From Anthostomella pinea (lineage: Eukaryota; Ascomycota; Sordariomycetes; Xylariales; Xylariaceae): 64,000 nt of DNA. The stretch lies in NCBI GenBank assembly GCA_963556695.1, contig CAUWAG010000003.1, positions 6,696,001 to 6,760,000 of the forward strand, given 5' to 3'. The translations under genes and the position numbers were made by a program. Below the pieces are notes generated by a model. The model was not told the DNA's origin and did not search any database. It saw only the letters and a list, made by a program, of their open reading frames with translations. Below, piece after piece: positions 1 to 10,934 of this stretch; the stretch's first letter is position 1; each line of letters starts with the position of its first letter.

Positions 1-651
1 AGCAGATATCTAGCGCTCAACCACGATGCTTGCAAAGGCATGCATCTCAACATGTTCGCCATCGGCCCGCCGGAAGACGAGGAGAAGAAGAAGCAAATGT
101 CCGAGATCGAAGCAAAGGCGCTTCCCAGAGGTGAGGCCTTCCGTGCCAACGGCCAAGCGTACGCGATTGAGCACGGCACCAGGACTGCCACCATCGGCTT
201 GGCGCTGAGCGCCTCGCCGTTGGCGATGCTTGCGTGGATCGGCGAGAAGTTCCTCGAGTGGACCGACACGGACCCGTCGGTGGACGAGATCCTCGAGAGC
301 ATCTCGCTGTACTGGCTGACCGACACATTTCCGCGCTGCATCTATCCTTATCGCGCGCTTATATCCGGCAAGCGACCATCGCAGGACTATGTCGAAAAGC
401 CATCCGGCTACAGCTTCTTCCCAAGGGAGCTGAATCCTGTGCCTAGGAGCTGGGCTGAGGCCTCGTGCAACCTCGTGTCGTACTCGGGTCACTCGAGCGG
501 CGGCCACTTTGCGGTAAGCCGGCTATCCCAGTAGCTCTGTGTAGTACTGACTGACACTCCGCAGGCGATGGAGCACCCGAACGAGCTTTTGGCGGACGTG
601 GAGGAGTACGTCAAGAAGGCATGGAAGGGAGTAAGCTATGAACGATCATAG
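1..651 (+). CDS. Epoxide hydrolase, microsomal (EPHX1-like) type, 3' part
   Basis: C-terminal part of an alpha/beta-hydrolase that opens epoxides to diols. The gene is cut by the window edge; position 1 is a codon boundary and the frame is already open, so the ATG at 40 is internal. Exons seen are 1-513 and 565-651 (200 codons); the 51-nt intron runs from GTAAGC to CGCAG. Family hallmarks: a run resembling IGLALSASPLAMLAWIGEKF, then YWLTDTFPRCIYPY, and the GGHFAAMEHP motif spanning the splice junction, whose His is the catalytic base. The nucleophile Asp and most of the cap lie upstream. Known role of the family is detoxification of epoxides or steps in secondary metabolism; which applies here cannot be told. 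A further 3' exon is possible but not needed, as the protein ends naturally after the last helix. Confidence 0.88.
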
Positions 652-1192
652 GCTCGAGAGGCGGAAGCAGAGGCCAAGAGCCCCGATACTAAAGTAAAAG
701 CATACTCACGTTTACCGAGCTCAAGAGCCTGGAGCTCTCCCGCCTCTACTCGCTTTCCGTCTGAGTCTATCTCGCCATCCTGTGAACCCCTCGCCGATGA
801 TGTAATTAATTCCACCGCATCCGTGTAGACGACTTCGCATGTTTAGCCAACTCGTGATATTTAATATGACCGCACAAATGCCAAATGGGATGGAAGACAT
901 GCGGCATTCCGCACGACCTTCGACCAATCCCAAAAGCTCGATAGCATCAAAATGATGCGCGGTGAATTCAGGCGATCAGTTGCGATGGGCTCCTACGACG
1001 CCTCACATGTCCAAGGCGTTTCGTACCTCGACCGACGTTCGCTCCTCGCAAAGTCACAGCTACAGTCTGGCACATAGTATATCATTAACCTTGGTGATTC
1101 TCATAACGATAATTGTAGGTTAAACTGTAGACCAGCTCAGGTGCCAGATGCCCATCCAATCTGGTGCCGATACAGTATCAACTGACGATGCA
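652..1192. other. Intergenic, no gene recognised
   Basis: About 540 bases between the hydrolase stop and the 3' end of the small gene at 1193-1632. It is AT-richer than the flanking genes. Only short open frames without family resemblance are present. Confidence 0.6.
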
Positions 1193-1632
1193 TCACTCCG
1201 GTGTGTTCTTCATCTTCACCTCGAAAATATCTTGATTGGCCATCATACGCAGTGCAGACTCGCAATTATCCTCGGTCAAGAGCGTCTCTTTCGGGAACAG
1301 CTGCTTGTCTTTCCCGGCCCATTGGACTGTGATGGTGTCCACTGTCTTGTTGCTCTCGTCGCTCTTGTTGCTCTCGATGTCCTCCTTGCTTCCCTGCTCT
1401 CGTTGGTCTCCTTGCACTCGTTGGTCTCCTTGCTCTCCTTGCTCACTACAGGTGACGAATGGGACAAGCGGTCGATCAAGTGCTTCAGCTCGTCAAGGCC
1501 ATGACTTGGATTGACCATAATGACTATCAGCACATTAGCACGCTACTGCGCGGAACGTTGAATTATGAGCTTACCATCAGTCCACGAACCCTCGATGGAG
1601 CATAGTGCGGGGAAAACATCATCGTCATGCAT
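1193..1632 (-). CDS. Small protein of unknown function, three exons
   Basis: Reconstructed from splice signals: exon 1 1632-1575, exon 2 1523-1447, exon 3 1393-1193 on the minus strand, giving about 111 residues. Intron 1 starts GTAAGC, carries GTGCTAATG as branch site and ends GATAG; intron 2 starts GTGAGC and ends GCAG. Joined exons stay in one frame and give a sensible peptide (MHDDDVFPALCSIEG start, ending EVKMKNTPE). The middle is Lys/Glu/Ser/Asn-rich and hydrophilic. An in-frame stop lies upstream of the chosen ATG. I do not recognise the family. Intron 2 lies in a repetitive AAGGAG/ACCAACGAG stretch, so a frameshifted relic is an alternative reading. Confidence 0.42.
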
Positions 1633-2092
1633 TTCCGTCTTTGCCTTGGAAGGACGTCGATGTAGGGATGCCGTTCTCGAGATGAACTCTCACCGACCTT
1701 GGCGGCTGGTGACGCAGTTGTCGACCGAGAAATGGAGATCAGCGGCGCTGTTGCTGAGTGGTCCGAGTGAGGTGAGGTGTGAGGCGAGGTGAGGTGTGAG
1801 GTGTGGTGATGTGGTGAGCTTTCGTCGCGTCTTCTTCACCTTTCTCTGTGTACTTGACGCGCTTGACGCGTAAAGACGATGTTGATTATCTTGTTGCCTT
1901 ATGGAATTTCAATATGTTCTCAAAATGAATATGTGGCTGTCCCTTATGAAGATTCACGATGGCGTCAACCGTCGAACCTTGATGGCAGGAAAGCAGCCAT
2001 GTCTTTCCAAGATGATGTAGTCGACGCACGAAACGACGGTGGCCCAGTACTTCAGTGCTCCCGTCACGCCGCTCTCTTCCTCATGGAGTACG
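1633..2092. other. Intergenic with a GAGGTGAGGTGTG simple repeat
   Basis: No gene seen. A purine/GT-rich imperfect tandem repeat of GAGGTGAGGTGTG-like units lies at about 1767-1819. The repeat would sit upstream of the small minus-strand gene. Confidence 0.55.
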
Positions 2093-2686
2093 TCAACCTC
2101 CACCCAGAGGCTTATTTACGTCCATACGCCTAAGCCACACATCAAGATCAAAGGACCCTTCAGTCAGATCCGCCCGATCGCCGCAGAACACAAATGTAAA
2201 GCCCGGTACACGCTGCTCGCCGTCGTCGCTGTCACTACTTTCGTAGACATTACAAGGCACCGCATCGTAATTGTTTGTCTCGTACGCCGCCAACTTCCCA
2301 GCAGCCTCTTCGTCTGGGACTTCCCAGGCTGAACCGCGGACGACCGCATCCGTCGGCCCACACACCAACGCCGGATACTGGCCCCAGAGCTCGAGGTGGT
2401 ATCCTATGACACGCGCTGGGCGGAGGACTGGCGCGACAGGGAGGTCGAGGATGTCGGCTAGCAGCGAGGGATCCTGGAGCGTGCCGTAGAAGAAGTATGT
2501 ACCGACTGGAGGAGCTAATTCGTCCCTGCCTGGCGTGTTGACTTTGCTATCGTATGCCCATCCGGGCGGTGCACTTCGTACCTTGTATGCGATTGAGGAT
2601 GGTTTCGCGTCGCATTGTCGTGGCAACGGCGGTGGTGCCGGTGGCGGAGGAGGCGGTGGTGCTGAGCTGGACGTGTCCGGGTCCAT
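2093..2686 (-). CDS. Gamma-glutamylcyclotransferase / AIG2-like protein
   Basis: Single exon, about 197 residues if it starts at the ATG at 2686 (MDPDTSSS); an upstream ATG at 2785 would add 33 residues that do not look conserved. After a low-complexity proline stretch (about residues 9-22) comes the family fold with the signature YFFYGTL near residues 64-70, followed by DPSLLADILDL, the GYHLELWGQYPAL strand, and the AAYETNNYD segment in which the Glu matches the catalytic acid position of the GGCT/AIG2 fold. Family members release 5-oxoproline from gamma-glutamyl compounds; many fungal AIG2-like proteins are untested. Likely cytosolic, with no signal peptide. Confidence 0.8.
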   Translation of the reverse strand: MDPDTSSSAPPPPPPPAPPPLPRQCDAKPSSIAYKVRSAPPGWAYDSKVNTPGRDELAPPVGTYFFYGTLQDPSLLADILDLPVAPVLRPARVIGYHLELWGQYPALVCGPTDAVVRGSAWEVPDEEAAGKLAAYETNNYDAVPCNVYESSDSDDGEQRVPGFTFVFCGDRADLTEGSFDLDVWLRRMDVNKPLGGG

Positions 2687-3232
2687 CGGTAGCCCCTGCC
2701 GTCTGGAGAAGGCACGTAACTTTCCGCTTGCTGGGGCCTGAAAGTGAATCACGGGCGCGATAGAATGACTGAAAAGAAGGCGCAATGGGTGTTGCGTTTC
2801 TGAAGGCCACTATTCTCCAAATCTCCAAAGCATGTGACCGGCTCGGCCCACGGACAAACCCCGGCGACTCAACACTCAACCTTGCAGTTGCCTGCAGCCT
2901 GACAGCCTGAACCATCCTCCAGCAGCAGCATCACAAATCAATGCTTACACAGTACAACGGCCTGCCAGCCTGCTCAGTATCGCACAGCAGCAGGTATATA
3001 CCCGCATATATCATCATCCATATCGCTTGCTACCCTCGCAAACTCTCTGTGCTCCCGGATCTTCAAGTAGGTCTATAGTCTTATTGCGTTGGACCCCAGC
3101 TTACCTAGGTAGAGTACACCTAGGAGACAAGGGAGATCGCTTGCACGAGTACTGTCCGGCAAAAGGACTCACTGGACTCGGTGGCTGACCACAGTAGCAG
3201 ACCTAGCCGTCCAACCAAACGGCTAGTCTGTC
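2687..3232. other. Intergenic region
   Basis: 546 bases upstream of both the AIG2-like gene and the HET relic. It contains the palindromic TACCTAGGTA at about 3102-3111, a motif that recurs in other intergenic regions of this window. No gene seen. Confidence 0.5.
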
Positions 3233-5328
3233 ATGCCCGAAGTCGCAGAGCTGTGTTCCGCCTGTCAGGCAGTTTCTAGAAACTTCCGAACATGCAAAGA
3301 TCACGATAAAGGCACTCATCAGCCCACTCTGTCAAGCCTTCGACGGGCAGGTCAGGAAGGCTGTCCTATCTGCCGATGGTTATATTAATATGTGGATCGA
3401 ATGCGCCATGACCACACAAGTGTCCGCGGATATTTTGAGCGGGAGCAGCTAGGTCTCAAACGGATTTGCACAACATGGATTGCCACGAAACTATCGGATG
3501 TGTTGAGTTCCGTCCACAAAGGCTGGTATGGCGGCGAGATTGAACATCAGCGACTGGATTCGACAGTAGAAAATCGCACCGAAATGAAATTCATCGTAGA
3601 AGCCCCTGAAGTTGACCGTACTTTTCAGCTTGGCACGTCATACACAATTGATGTTGACGTTGTTGCGTCTGATGTCGCGCCAGAGTCTACTTTCCAGCCT
3701 GACGATAACACGGGATCACGAGTAACCCTTGACCTGGCCAAAGCTTGGTTGGAATCATGTGAGACATCACATGCTGCTTGTCGGTCCATGCGAGTAGCAC
3801 AATGGAGGCCGTCTCGCCTACTCCATTGGCCTTCGATTCCCGCTTTCCAGGACCACCTTAGTGTTCACGAAGGCGAGCGGGAAGAGTACGATTCTAACGT
3901 GAGGTATTTGACCCTGAGTCATCGATGGATTGCAGAGAAAGAGATGCTCCTCCAAAGGGCCAACATGGACGAGCTCAGGCATGGCGTAAGATTTGAGGGA
4001 CTCAAAGCATCCATTCGAGATGCTATCAAGGTCGCGAATCATCTTGGCTACACTTACTTATGGGTCGATACCCTATGCATTGTACAGAACGATCCGAAGG
4101 ACCTCGCCTTGCAAATCTCGCAAATGGACAAGGTCTACCGCAACTCAGCCTGTAATATCGCAGCTGCCGATGCGAAGGACGAACATGAAGGATGTTTCTT
4201 TGATCGTGGTCGAAGCGCAGTACAAACTTTTCGGGTACGCCTCGACGCCGACAGCTCGCGACAGGCAAGGCACCGCATCCGCCCTGCCCAGGTGGAGACT
4301 TATGGAGGACGTTACGACAACGCATAAGAAAGCGAGCTTGGGTGCTTCAAGAGACGCTTTTAGCGCCGAGGACTGTACACTTTTGCAAATCACAGGTCTA
4401 CTGGGAATGTCGAGCGCTAGAGGCCTCAGAAGCACGCCCAGAGGGCTTCGTGACAAGGGAGATTCTCAGTTTGGGGCTGAGCTCCATATTCCAGAACTCG
4501 GGGCAGTTCCTCGGGGCGCAGAAGCCATTCGACCAGTGGGAGGCATGGAGCAACGTGGTACAAGAGTTCTCCTCCCGCGGTCTCACCTTCCAAGAAGACA
4601 AACTTTACGCTTTGGCAGGCGTCAGTGCCCTCTGGCAAACTATGTTCAGCGACCAGCACCTTGCCGGCCACTGGCGGAGTATGCTGCCTCTTGACCTTTT
4701 ATGGGGAACGGCCAGGGGTGCCCCAACGCGTCGGATCGCTCGCGAGCAGTCTGTGGCACCTTCCTGGTCCTGGGCATCAGTAGACGGCAAGGTTTCATTG
4801 CCAGCACAGAAATGGTTCCAACCAGAAGTTCCTGCGTGTACTGGAGAATGCTTGGTCACGCTTGTAGCTACGGTCGGGCACAAAGACGCAGTGGGTAATC
4901 GAAACGTGGGTGGCGAGAGTGCCGCCTTGAGACCTCATAAGGATATTGTGCTTCGCCTTCAAGGCCAAGTCGCACAAGCCAAATGGACGAGAATAGTCGG
5001 GGAAGATGATAAGCCAGGTTTCCAGCTTGTGCCCCATCAGGCGGTGCATGATACCACAAGCACCGCATATACCAAACCTGGTGGCCTTGCCTACTGGACC
5101 TCATTGAGCTTCGACGATGACACTCAACCACTCCCCGAGATCATTCACTTTATCGCAATCATGAAAGGTTTCCCATTATACCCCGGATATAGTGCCACCA
5201 ATGGTCTCATACTAACGCCTGCTGCTGACGATGATGACATACGTCTCATTCGCATTGGCCGCTTCACGCTGGTGGACCCAGGCTATGATGATCTCGAGCC
5301 GGTAGAAAAGATCATTGAACTTGCTTGA
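3233..5328 (+). pseudogene. HET-domain (heterokaryon incompatibility) pseudogene
   Basis: HET proteins trigger incompatibility-type cell death after non-self recognition in ascomycetes. The reading starts at 3233 with MPEVAELCSACQ, contains GCPICRW, then hits TAA at 3386-3388 but stays open in the same frame afterwards. The HET core follows: YLTLSHRW at about 3903, LWVDTLCIVQND at about 4062-4097, then GCFFDRG. Between about 4255 and 4335 the coding frame moves twice (RLDADSS in frame 2, WRLMEDVTT in frame 3, KRAWVLQETLLAPRTV in frame 1). The rest is open to 5328 and keeps the family motif APSWSWASVDG near 4756-4788. No plausible intron removes these lesions without removing conserved residues. 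The gene is almost complete but cannot make a full protein as written; assembly indels would be the alternative explanation. Confidence 0.8.
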
Positions 5329-7315
5329 TTTCAATTGAAATCGAATTGTCCAGTGTCCGGCTCCGTTGCGAATATACTAGACGTGGCTGCACGATTCAAA
5401 GACCTGATTTTACGACCGCCGAACGACAAGTGTATTCTTCGAGTTGCGAGTACAGCATCAGGCTCACCAACAGTGCCTTGCAGGGTGTAGCTTGTACAAG
5501 CTTAACTCTCGCCGGAGAGGATTACAGGGCGAGCGCAGGCCACAGAGCTCCGTGACCAGATAGACGTCTGCTCCGGGCATTCGGTCCCGGCTTGCCTGTA
5601 ACTCACCATGATATGTGCAAGCCTAGGCTATTGCAAAACTGTTCGATGCTTGTCATAGACATGGAGTGGGCTTTCAGCTGTGGCTCGCCATGCGCATCTG
5701 TGGTGACGTCGAGGGCACCGGCAATAGCAGTAGACGCCCTTGAAACTGCTGAGGGGCGAGACCCAGGACTATCCAACGGGTAGTTTCCGTACAGCTTCAT
5801 CTGTACTTACAGCTACAGGAACCTAATCCTCACGGCATGGTATCAACTCTTCCCGACTGCTTCCCCTTGAGTCTCATAACGCTGCCGATCTGCCGCTCTG
5901 CCACTCTACCCGCCTCATCGCCGAAGAAAGTGCTCTGGTAGCCGATTTGGACCGCAACCTCTTCAAGAAGGCCTCCCGCTTCCTAGCCCAGTCAGCAGCC
6001 TCGACCATCATGCCCTCCAGACCCTCGAAGCCCTCGACTAGCCGTGGTCTTGCACTCTTCCAGGATCGCCTCGAGCCGGGGCGATGTCGGCGCCATACTC
6101 GTCACCGACGTGGCCGGCAAGCTTGACGACGATCTACCCGTGCTTCGCAATCATCTCCTCGGTGGGTGGAGGGAGCGTCCTCGTAGAAGGTGTATGAGGC
6201 TCAAGCGGTAGCGAGTTCGTAACAGGAGCCTTTGCAGTCTTCGGCTGCGTGGACAGCACCAGCATACGGAGCGCAGTCATCGATGAACACGCAGCAGGGC
6301 GTAACTCCGTCTCCTGCCACACATCTGCCAGATGAGCCCTTGCAAGCAACCGCTACAACTGGCGAAGCGTCCTCTGCAGCCGTAGTCGACTTCATATAGC
6401 CAGCTGTATGTCGAGGAAAGGAGATGCCACCAGTCAGTCTTGCATCTGCGTATGGATTCCCCGTTGCATCAAGCCAACAACAAGGCAGAGTAGTCGACGA
6501 TCATGGGATGATCGCTGGCGATTAGAGAGTGTACTTGAGACTGGTCGTGGTAGCCTCAGTGGCGTACGAAGGCGATGGAGAGTAGATCGAGAGGTGGATA
6601 ATCTCATTTTCGGTATTATCATCCGAAGCATGTGTCGGCGAACCCACCAGCGAATTACGGCGGATGAATGCAAGACAGCCCTCGCCCAGTCAAAGCGAAG
6701 CTGGGCTTATGCAGGCGAGATCCCCGAGCCGTAGATCCCGGTGGTAGGTCGGCGTCCAACTCCAACTGAGCGGCGGGCCGAAGAAGGACTTCACAAGTAT
6801 ACCCACCTTAAGGTCGCACGACAGGACATCATCAGGCGACACCGACCAGGGACTTTCTTCTTCACTTGCTTGCGAGTTACCTCCATGTTTCCGCGATGAT
6901 CAGATCATATAGTGTTCATCCATCCCGGCCCGCGCCAATGAAATACCGTAGGGTTACCTCCGAACCAACATCGGGGATATAGAACATTCAGCTATCAGGT
7001 AAGGGCGCATATTGAACCAGTCGTAACGCCAGAAGTCTTGCGTCTGATCGCCGACCCCTCTGGCACATGAGGCCGGAGACACACATGGAGGCTAAGTTGC
7101 CCGCTTACCAGGCGCAGCGCATCTCCGCTCTGGTGTGCTTCCGTTGATAATGATAAGGAGCCTACCTAGACCAAAGCTCTGCAAAGCGCGATGCCGAGGT
7201 CATGGACGAGTCATTGAAAACTCATATCGACTCGGCCCTGCTTTCCGACATATCGGATTCTCCCTCGTCTCTCTAACCGTGGTACAATAGTCACGACCGC
7301 TCGCGATTGCTGGGG
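5329..7315. other. Long gene-poor stretch, possible decayed fragments
   Basis: About 2 kb between two pseudogenes. Short stretches (for example about 5890-6050, 6201-6395 minus, 6550-6730 plus) have GC-rich, codon-like composition but frames are broken and no family is recognisable. It probably contains further decayed coding sequence, but I cannot name any. Confidence 0.4.
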
Positions 7316-8331
7316 ATGGCCGGCGCGTTCGGCTCCGGAGCCGCCTTTGGCGCGGCCTTGACGACAGCCGGTATCCATCAGCCAGGCATCATCGTGGCCC
7401 AGATGGACTTGACAAACTACCGGATGGTCGAGACATTCCTGACCGCTTCGGGCACAAGCATGTTCGTGATTTCGACGCTTGCTTTCTGAGTCACCATGCC
7501 AAACTCAACTGACAACTTCCAGGCTACTGGTCACCGTGCTTCAGAGGCTGGGCTACCTAAGTCTCAAGCCTCGAAGCTTTTCATCCCTCGGCCTCTTCAG
7601 TCCCGTCGACGGCAATATCATCGGCGGCTGCCTCCACGGCGCCGGCATGGCGCTCTCGGGCGCTTGCCCTGGGACCTTGTTCGCGCAAATCGGAGTGGGC
7701 ATATGCTCTGGTGTCTACACGCTCGGGGGAGGTATTCTCGGGGGCATACTCTGGGCCGGTGTCCTCCGGCCGATAATAGGGGCACGAAAGAAGCCGAAAG
7801 ACTCTGCGCCTGACAAGCTGACGGTCCCCGAGGCGCTGGGTACCAGCCAGATAGCTTCACTTGTCGGGATCGAGACCATCATTGCTGGAGCTGTCGTGTC
7901 TATCGCTGCCCAGTCGTTATCGAAGTCCTAAGGCTTGGTCGGTCCCGTCGTCGGCGGCTTATTGATCGCCGGCGCCCAGCTGGTGTCGATAGTAACGAGG
8001 CAATCGTTACTGGGCACGTCATCGGCTTTGAGGAGGTTGGCGACTACTTCTGGTGGGTGACCAGAGGCGGCAGTAAGCCCAAGTCGTACAGCGCCATATT
8101 CATCACGACCGGCGTGGTGGCTGGGACTATGGCGGTGTCGCTGGTTGTGCCTTCAGTATTGGTGCCACAAGATCGGTCCTAGGAGGTGTCTTTCTTGCAG
8201 TCGGGTCGAGGATGGCTGGAGGGTGCACCTCGGGCCACGGTATCAGTGGCGTATCGCTGCTCTCCGTCTCGAGCTTCGTCACTGTGGCTGCTACGTTTGC
8301 TGGAGCGGTTGGCATGGCTGCTTTTATATGA
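7316..8331 (+). pseudogene. YeeE/YedE (DUF395) sulfur-compound transporter pseudogene
   Basis: Family members (bacterial TsuA/YeeE and fungal homologues) are polytopic membrane proteins that take up thiosulfate or related sulfur compounds. Exon 1 is 7316-7461 (MAGAFGSGAAFGAAL); a 61-nt intron (donor GTTCGT, branch CTGAC, acceptor CCAG) joins to 7523 in frame. Family motifs: GGCLHGAGMALSGACPG, then, far downstream, GSRMAGGCTSGHGISG with its conserved Cys. The frame breaks three times: TAA at 7929-7931 with the same frame continuing as GLVGPVVGGLLIAGAQ; a shift near 8025 into FEEVGDYFWW; and a shift near 8155 into SVLGGVFLAVGSRMAGG. It ends with TGA at 8329. All parts of the family are present in order, so this is a recently inactivated gene, or an intact one with assembly errors. 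Confidence 0.78.
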
Positions 8332-9582
8332 AACTACAGGGTCATCAACGTTGAGCCACGATCTAAATAGATTGCACTCGGCCTCGTCACGCAGCAGCAA
8401 TCGTTTTGAGGGTATTCGTCCACGCGAAATGTTTTCAACGCGAGCATTACATTTGACAAGGATGTCATGGTATATGCTAAAGTCTTTCCTATACACGATG
8501 GTGCTTAGGGATAAGCCAAGTTAATATGAATATGATGATGCTATCTATCACTGGGCGATGGAAAATGACCCTCCATACCCCTGAGTCCCGACACACGCCA
8601 TCCCCAAGCTACTCGCCAGCGGCCTTACGTAGGCTATACTCACATCCATAGACGACTCAACCACCACACGCTGTGCCAGATCACTCACTTACCTATCCGC
8701 CCACGCTTCGGCAATACCGGTAGTTGAGCAACTACTAGGGTCGGAGCCCTTGAACACCCTTCCTACCTAATCATAAACTATCGTTCCCTGTCGTTCCTTG
8801 TCGGTACCGTCTCGATTCATATCAAGTTTGTGACCAGGATACCGAGCCACCTGTTCTATTTATAACCAAATCAGTGGTGAGTATAGACATGTATACCAGT
8901 GGAGGTCGCTGGCCAAGCAGGGCGAATATATAGGATCCACAAGCGAGAAGCCAACACTCATTCCTTTCCGCCGATGTGGACATGTTGGAATCCCTACAGT
9001 TGGGGCTGTCGTATTTTGGTCACGCAAGGACGAAGCAGCGTCCCTACTTACTTCCTCTACCAGGCAGAGTTCCGACAGTAAGTGTCACCCGCGGCTTCGT
9101 CCTCGTTTTCCGCACTGTACTGGCTGACTGGTTCCTGACCTCCACTAGGATGCGCTCTTCCTGTCACTATAGTTAGCCATCCTCCCAGGAACGGCAAAGC
9201 CGCTTCGGGACCTGCCTTTTTCGTTTTCCGCGCGTCATCGTCTCTCACACAACGCGAATCCTACGGCTCCTACGAGCATACCATTTGCGCCGGGTGCCAC
9301 CAGAGTCTCCAGAGGCACCGACTACGACGCGATCCTATGACGGGCCCTGCGGGCGTACCAACTGTGCCGGGTGCCACCAGTGCCGCAGAGGCACCGACTA
9401 CGCCTCAAAGGCTCAGTGAGATGGGCCGAAAGTCAAACTTCTACTTGGCGCTGACAGGAATAGAACTTGTTAGGATCACTTCTTTGCGGCACATAAAGAG
9501 CCATTGTCGACTGATCTTTGCGACCATCACATTGTGGAATCCGGACTTGACAACCACTGCCATAAAACCCACACAACCAGCC
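8332..9582. other. Intergenic with an imperfect direct repeat
   Basis: No gene recognised. Two related segments of about 43 bases occur at about 9287-9331 and 9365-9408; both carry CCGGGTGCCACCAG and CAGAGGCACCGACTACG-like cores. Open frames across them are short. Confidence 0.45.
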
Positions 9583-9981
9583 ATGAAACCCAACCACAGC
9601 CTTGTTCTTGCCCTGACATTCGCCTCGGGCGCTCTCGGCCATGTCGTCGTTCCAAGAGTGGGTTCCCGGTACATTTCTTACCCCCGTCACAAGCAAGTCA
9701 CTTACGCCTCCTAGGCCGCCAGCAACGCCGCCCTCGATGCCCGCAACGGCAGAGATGCTCGCGGTATTCCCCGCATCATCGAACCCGGAGCCGACTCCGG
9801 CGACAAGAGCGCGCGGAACATCGACAAAAGAGCCGGGATGTGTCCGAAGGCCGCCTGCAACTCGAATGCAGACTGCGCCGGCCACCAGGCCCCCGGGATC
9901 AGCGGACTACTGAGCACCCCGTGCGTACGCTGCGAGGACCCAAGGAGGATCGCGGCGCGATATGGAACAAGGATGTCCTGA
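9583..9981 (+). CDS. Small secreted Cys-containing protein with a Kex2-like site
   Basis: Two exons, 9583-9657 and 9715-9981, about 113 residues. The intron runs GTGGGT to CCTAG. Exon 1 encodes a clear signal peptide (MKPNHSLVLALTFASGALG). Exon 2 is hydrophilic up to a KR dipeptide (NIDKR), a likely Kex2 cleavage site, followed by a short region with five cysteines (GMCPKAACNSNADC, then TPCVRC). This layout of signal, pro-region, dibasic site and Cys-containing mature peptide is typical of secreted fungal peptides and effector-like proteins; no family is recognised and no host interaction can be claimed. The odd Cys number and a plausible alternative donor (GTACAT at 9669) make the exact 3' structure uncertain. 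Confidence 0.45.
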
Positions 9982-10934
9982 AAAGTATCTATGCCAACAG
10001 GGAGTACGTCTGGGACTACATAGAAAAGAAGTGGGCCAAGGACGAAACAAAGGCGAGTGGCATGAATGGGTTCTGCGTGGGGAGGTGAAAGGGTTTGGAG
10101 TTCTTGCCCGAGAGACGGCATCCTGCATGTATGTTTTTTGTTGTGAAATGGAAATTCGGCCATGAGTACCTATCCAACTGTCCCTTTCATGTCCAAAAGA
10201 GAAGAGCTCATAGGCTAGATCCCTAAGGGGGCCAAGCTGGTGAGCCGCGTTATCTGTGAAGATACCTCTTGTCCCTGACGAGGCATACGACAACAAGCCA
10301 CCGTTCAGCTCAGCGAGTAGCCCAAGAGTGGGCGAGTAGAGGGCAAACGGTCTAGGGTCCTGCTCTCTGGGCGGAGACTTCGCATTTACCGAGGGTACCT
10401 AGGTAACTAACAAGAAGAAAGTAAAGCTGTGGTTGAGGGATACGCATGATGCCTGTCACACTTGTAGATTGCAGGTTGCGTTGAGAGTGAGTCAGTCACC
10501 AGGTAACGCTAGTCCCAGTCAGTCTGCAACCGCGGCCCTGCGCCAGTCACCAAAGACCAACGTCAAGATGGCGTGCTCATATTTCCCACCGGAACCTTGT
10601 GTCCCAGTCAACTTGCTGTATGTGCTACCTTCTAGCTCTAAATGTACACAGGGAAGCAGTCATGCAAGCGGCGGGTTCCATATCGACTTCCACGTACCAG
10701 AAAACCTCCCAATAAACCCGACAGAGATGGACATAGAGACAAGGAAAGAAACCAGCGCAGGATAATTTTCATCCCAATCATCGCCAGCCAAATCAACACG
10801 CACTGCTAGTCCCAACCATCATCCCGAAAACATCATCCGAACCAAAGTATGGGATCGCGATGACTTGTGAAGCATATCTGCGTAAGCTCAGGCTGCAAGT
10901 GCAGGTCCGGTAACCCCCGCATGCGATGGATGGC
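9982..10934. other. Intergenic region
   Basis: No gene seen between the secreted-protein candidate and the ARS2 stop. It includes a GGTACCTAGGTAAC palindromic motif at about 10395-10406. Confidence 0.5.

Noticed and set aside
3381..3450. Intron that would remove the TAA in the HET gene
   Set aside because: The only candidate donor (GTTATA) lacks a branch site and a convincing acceptor; the frame is continuous across the TAA.
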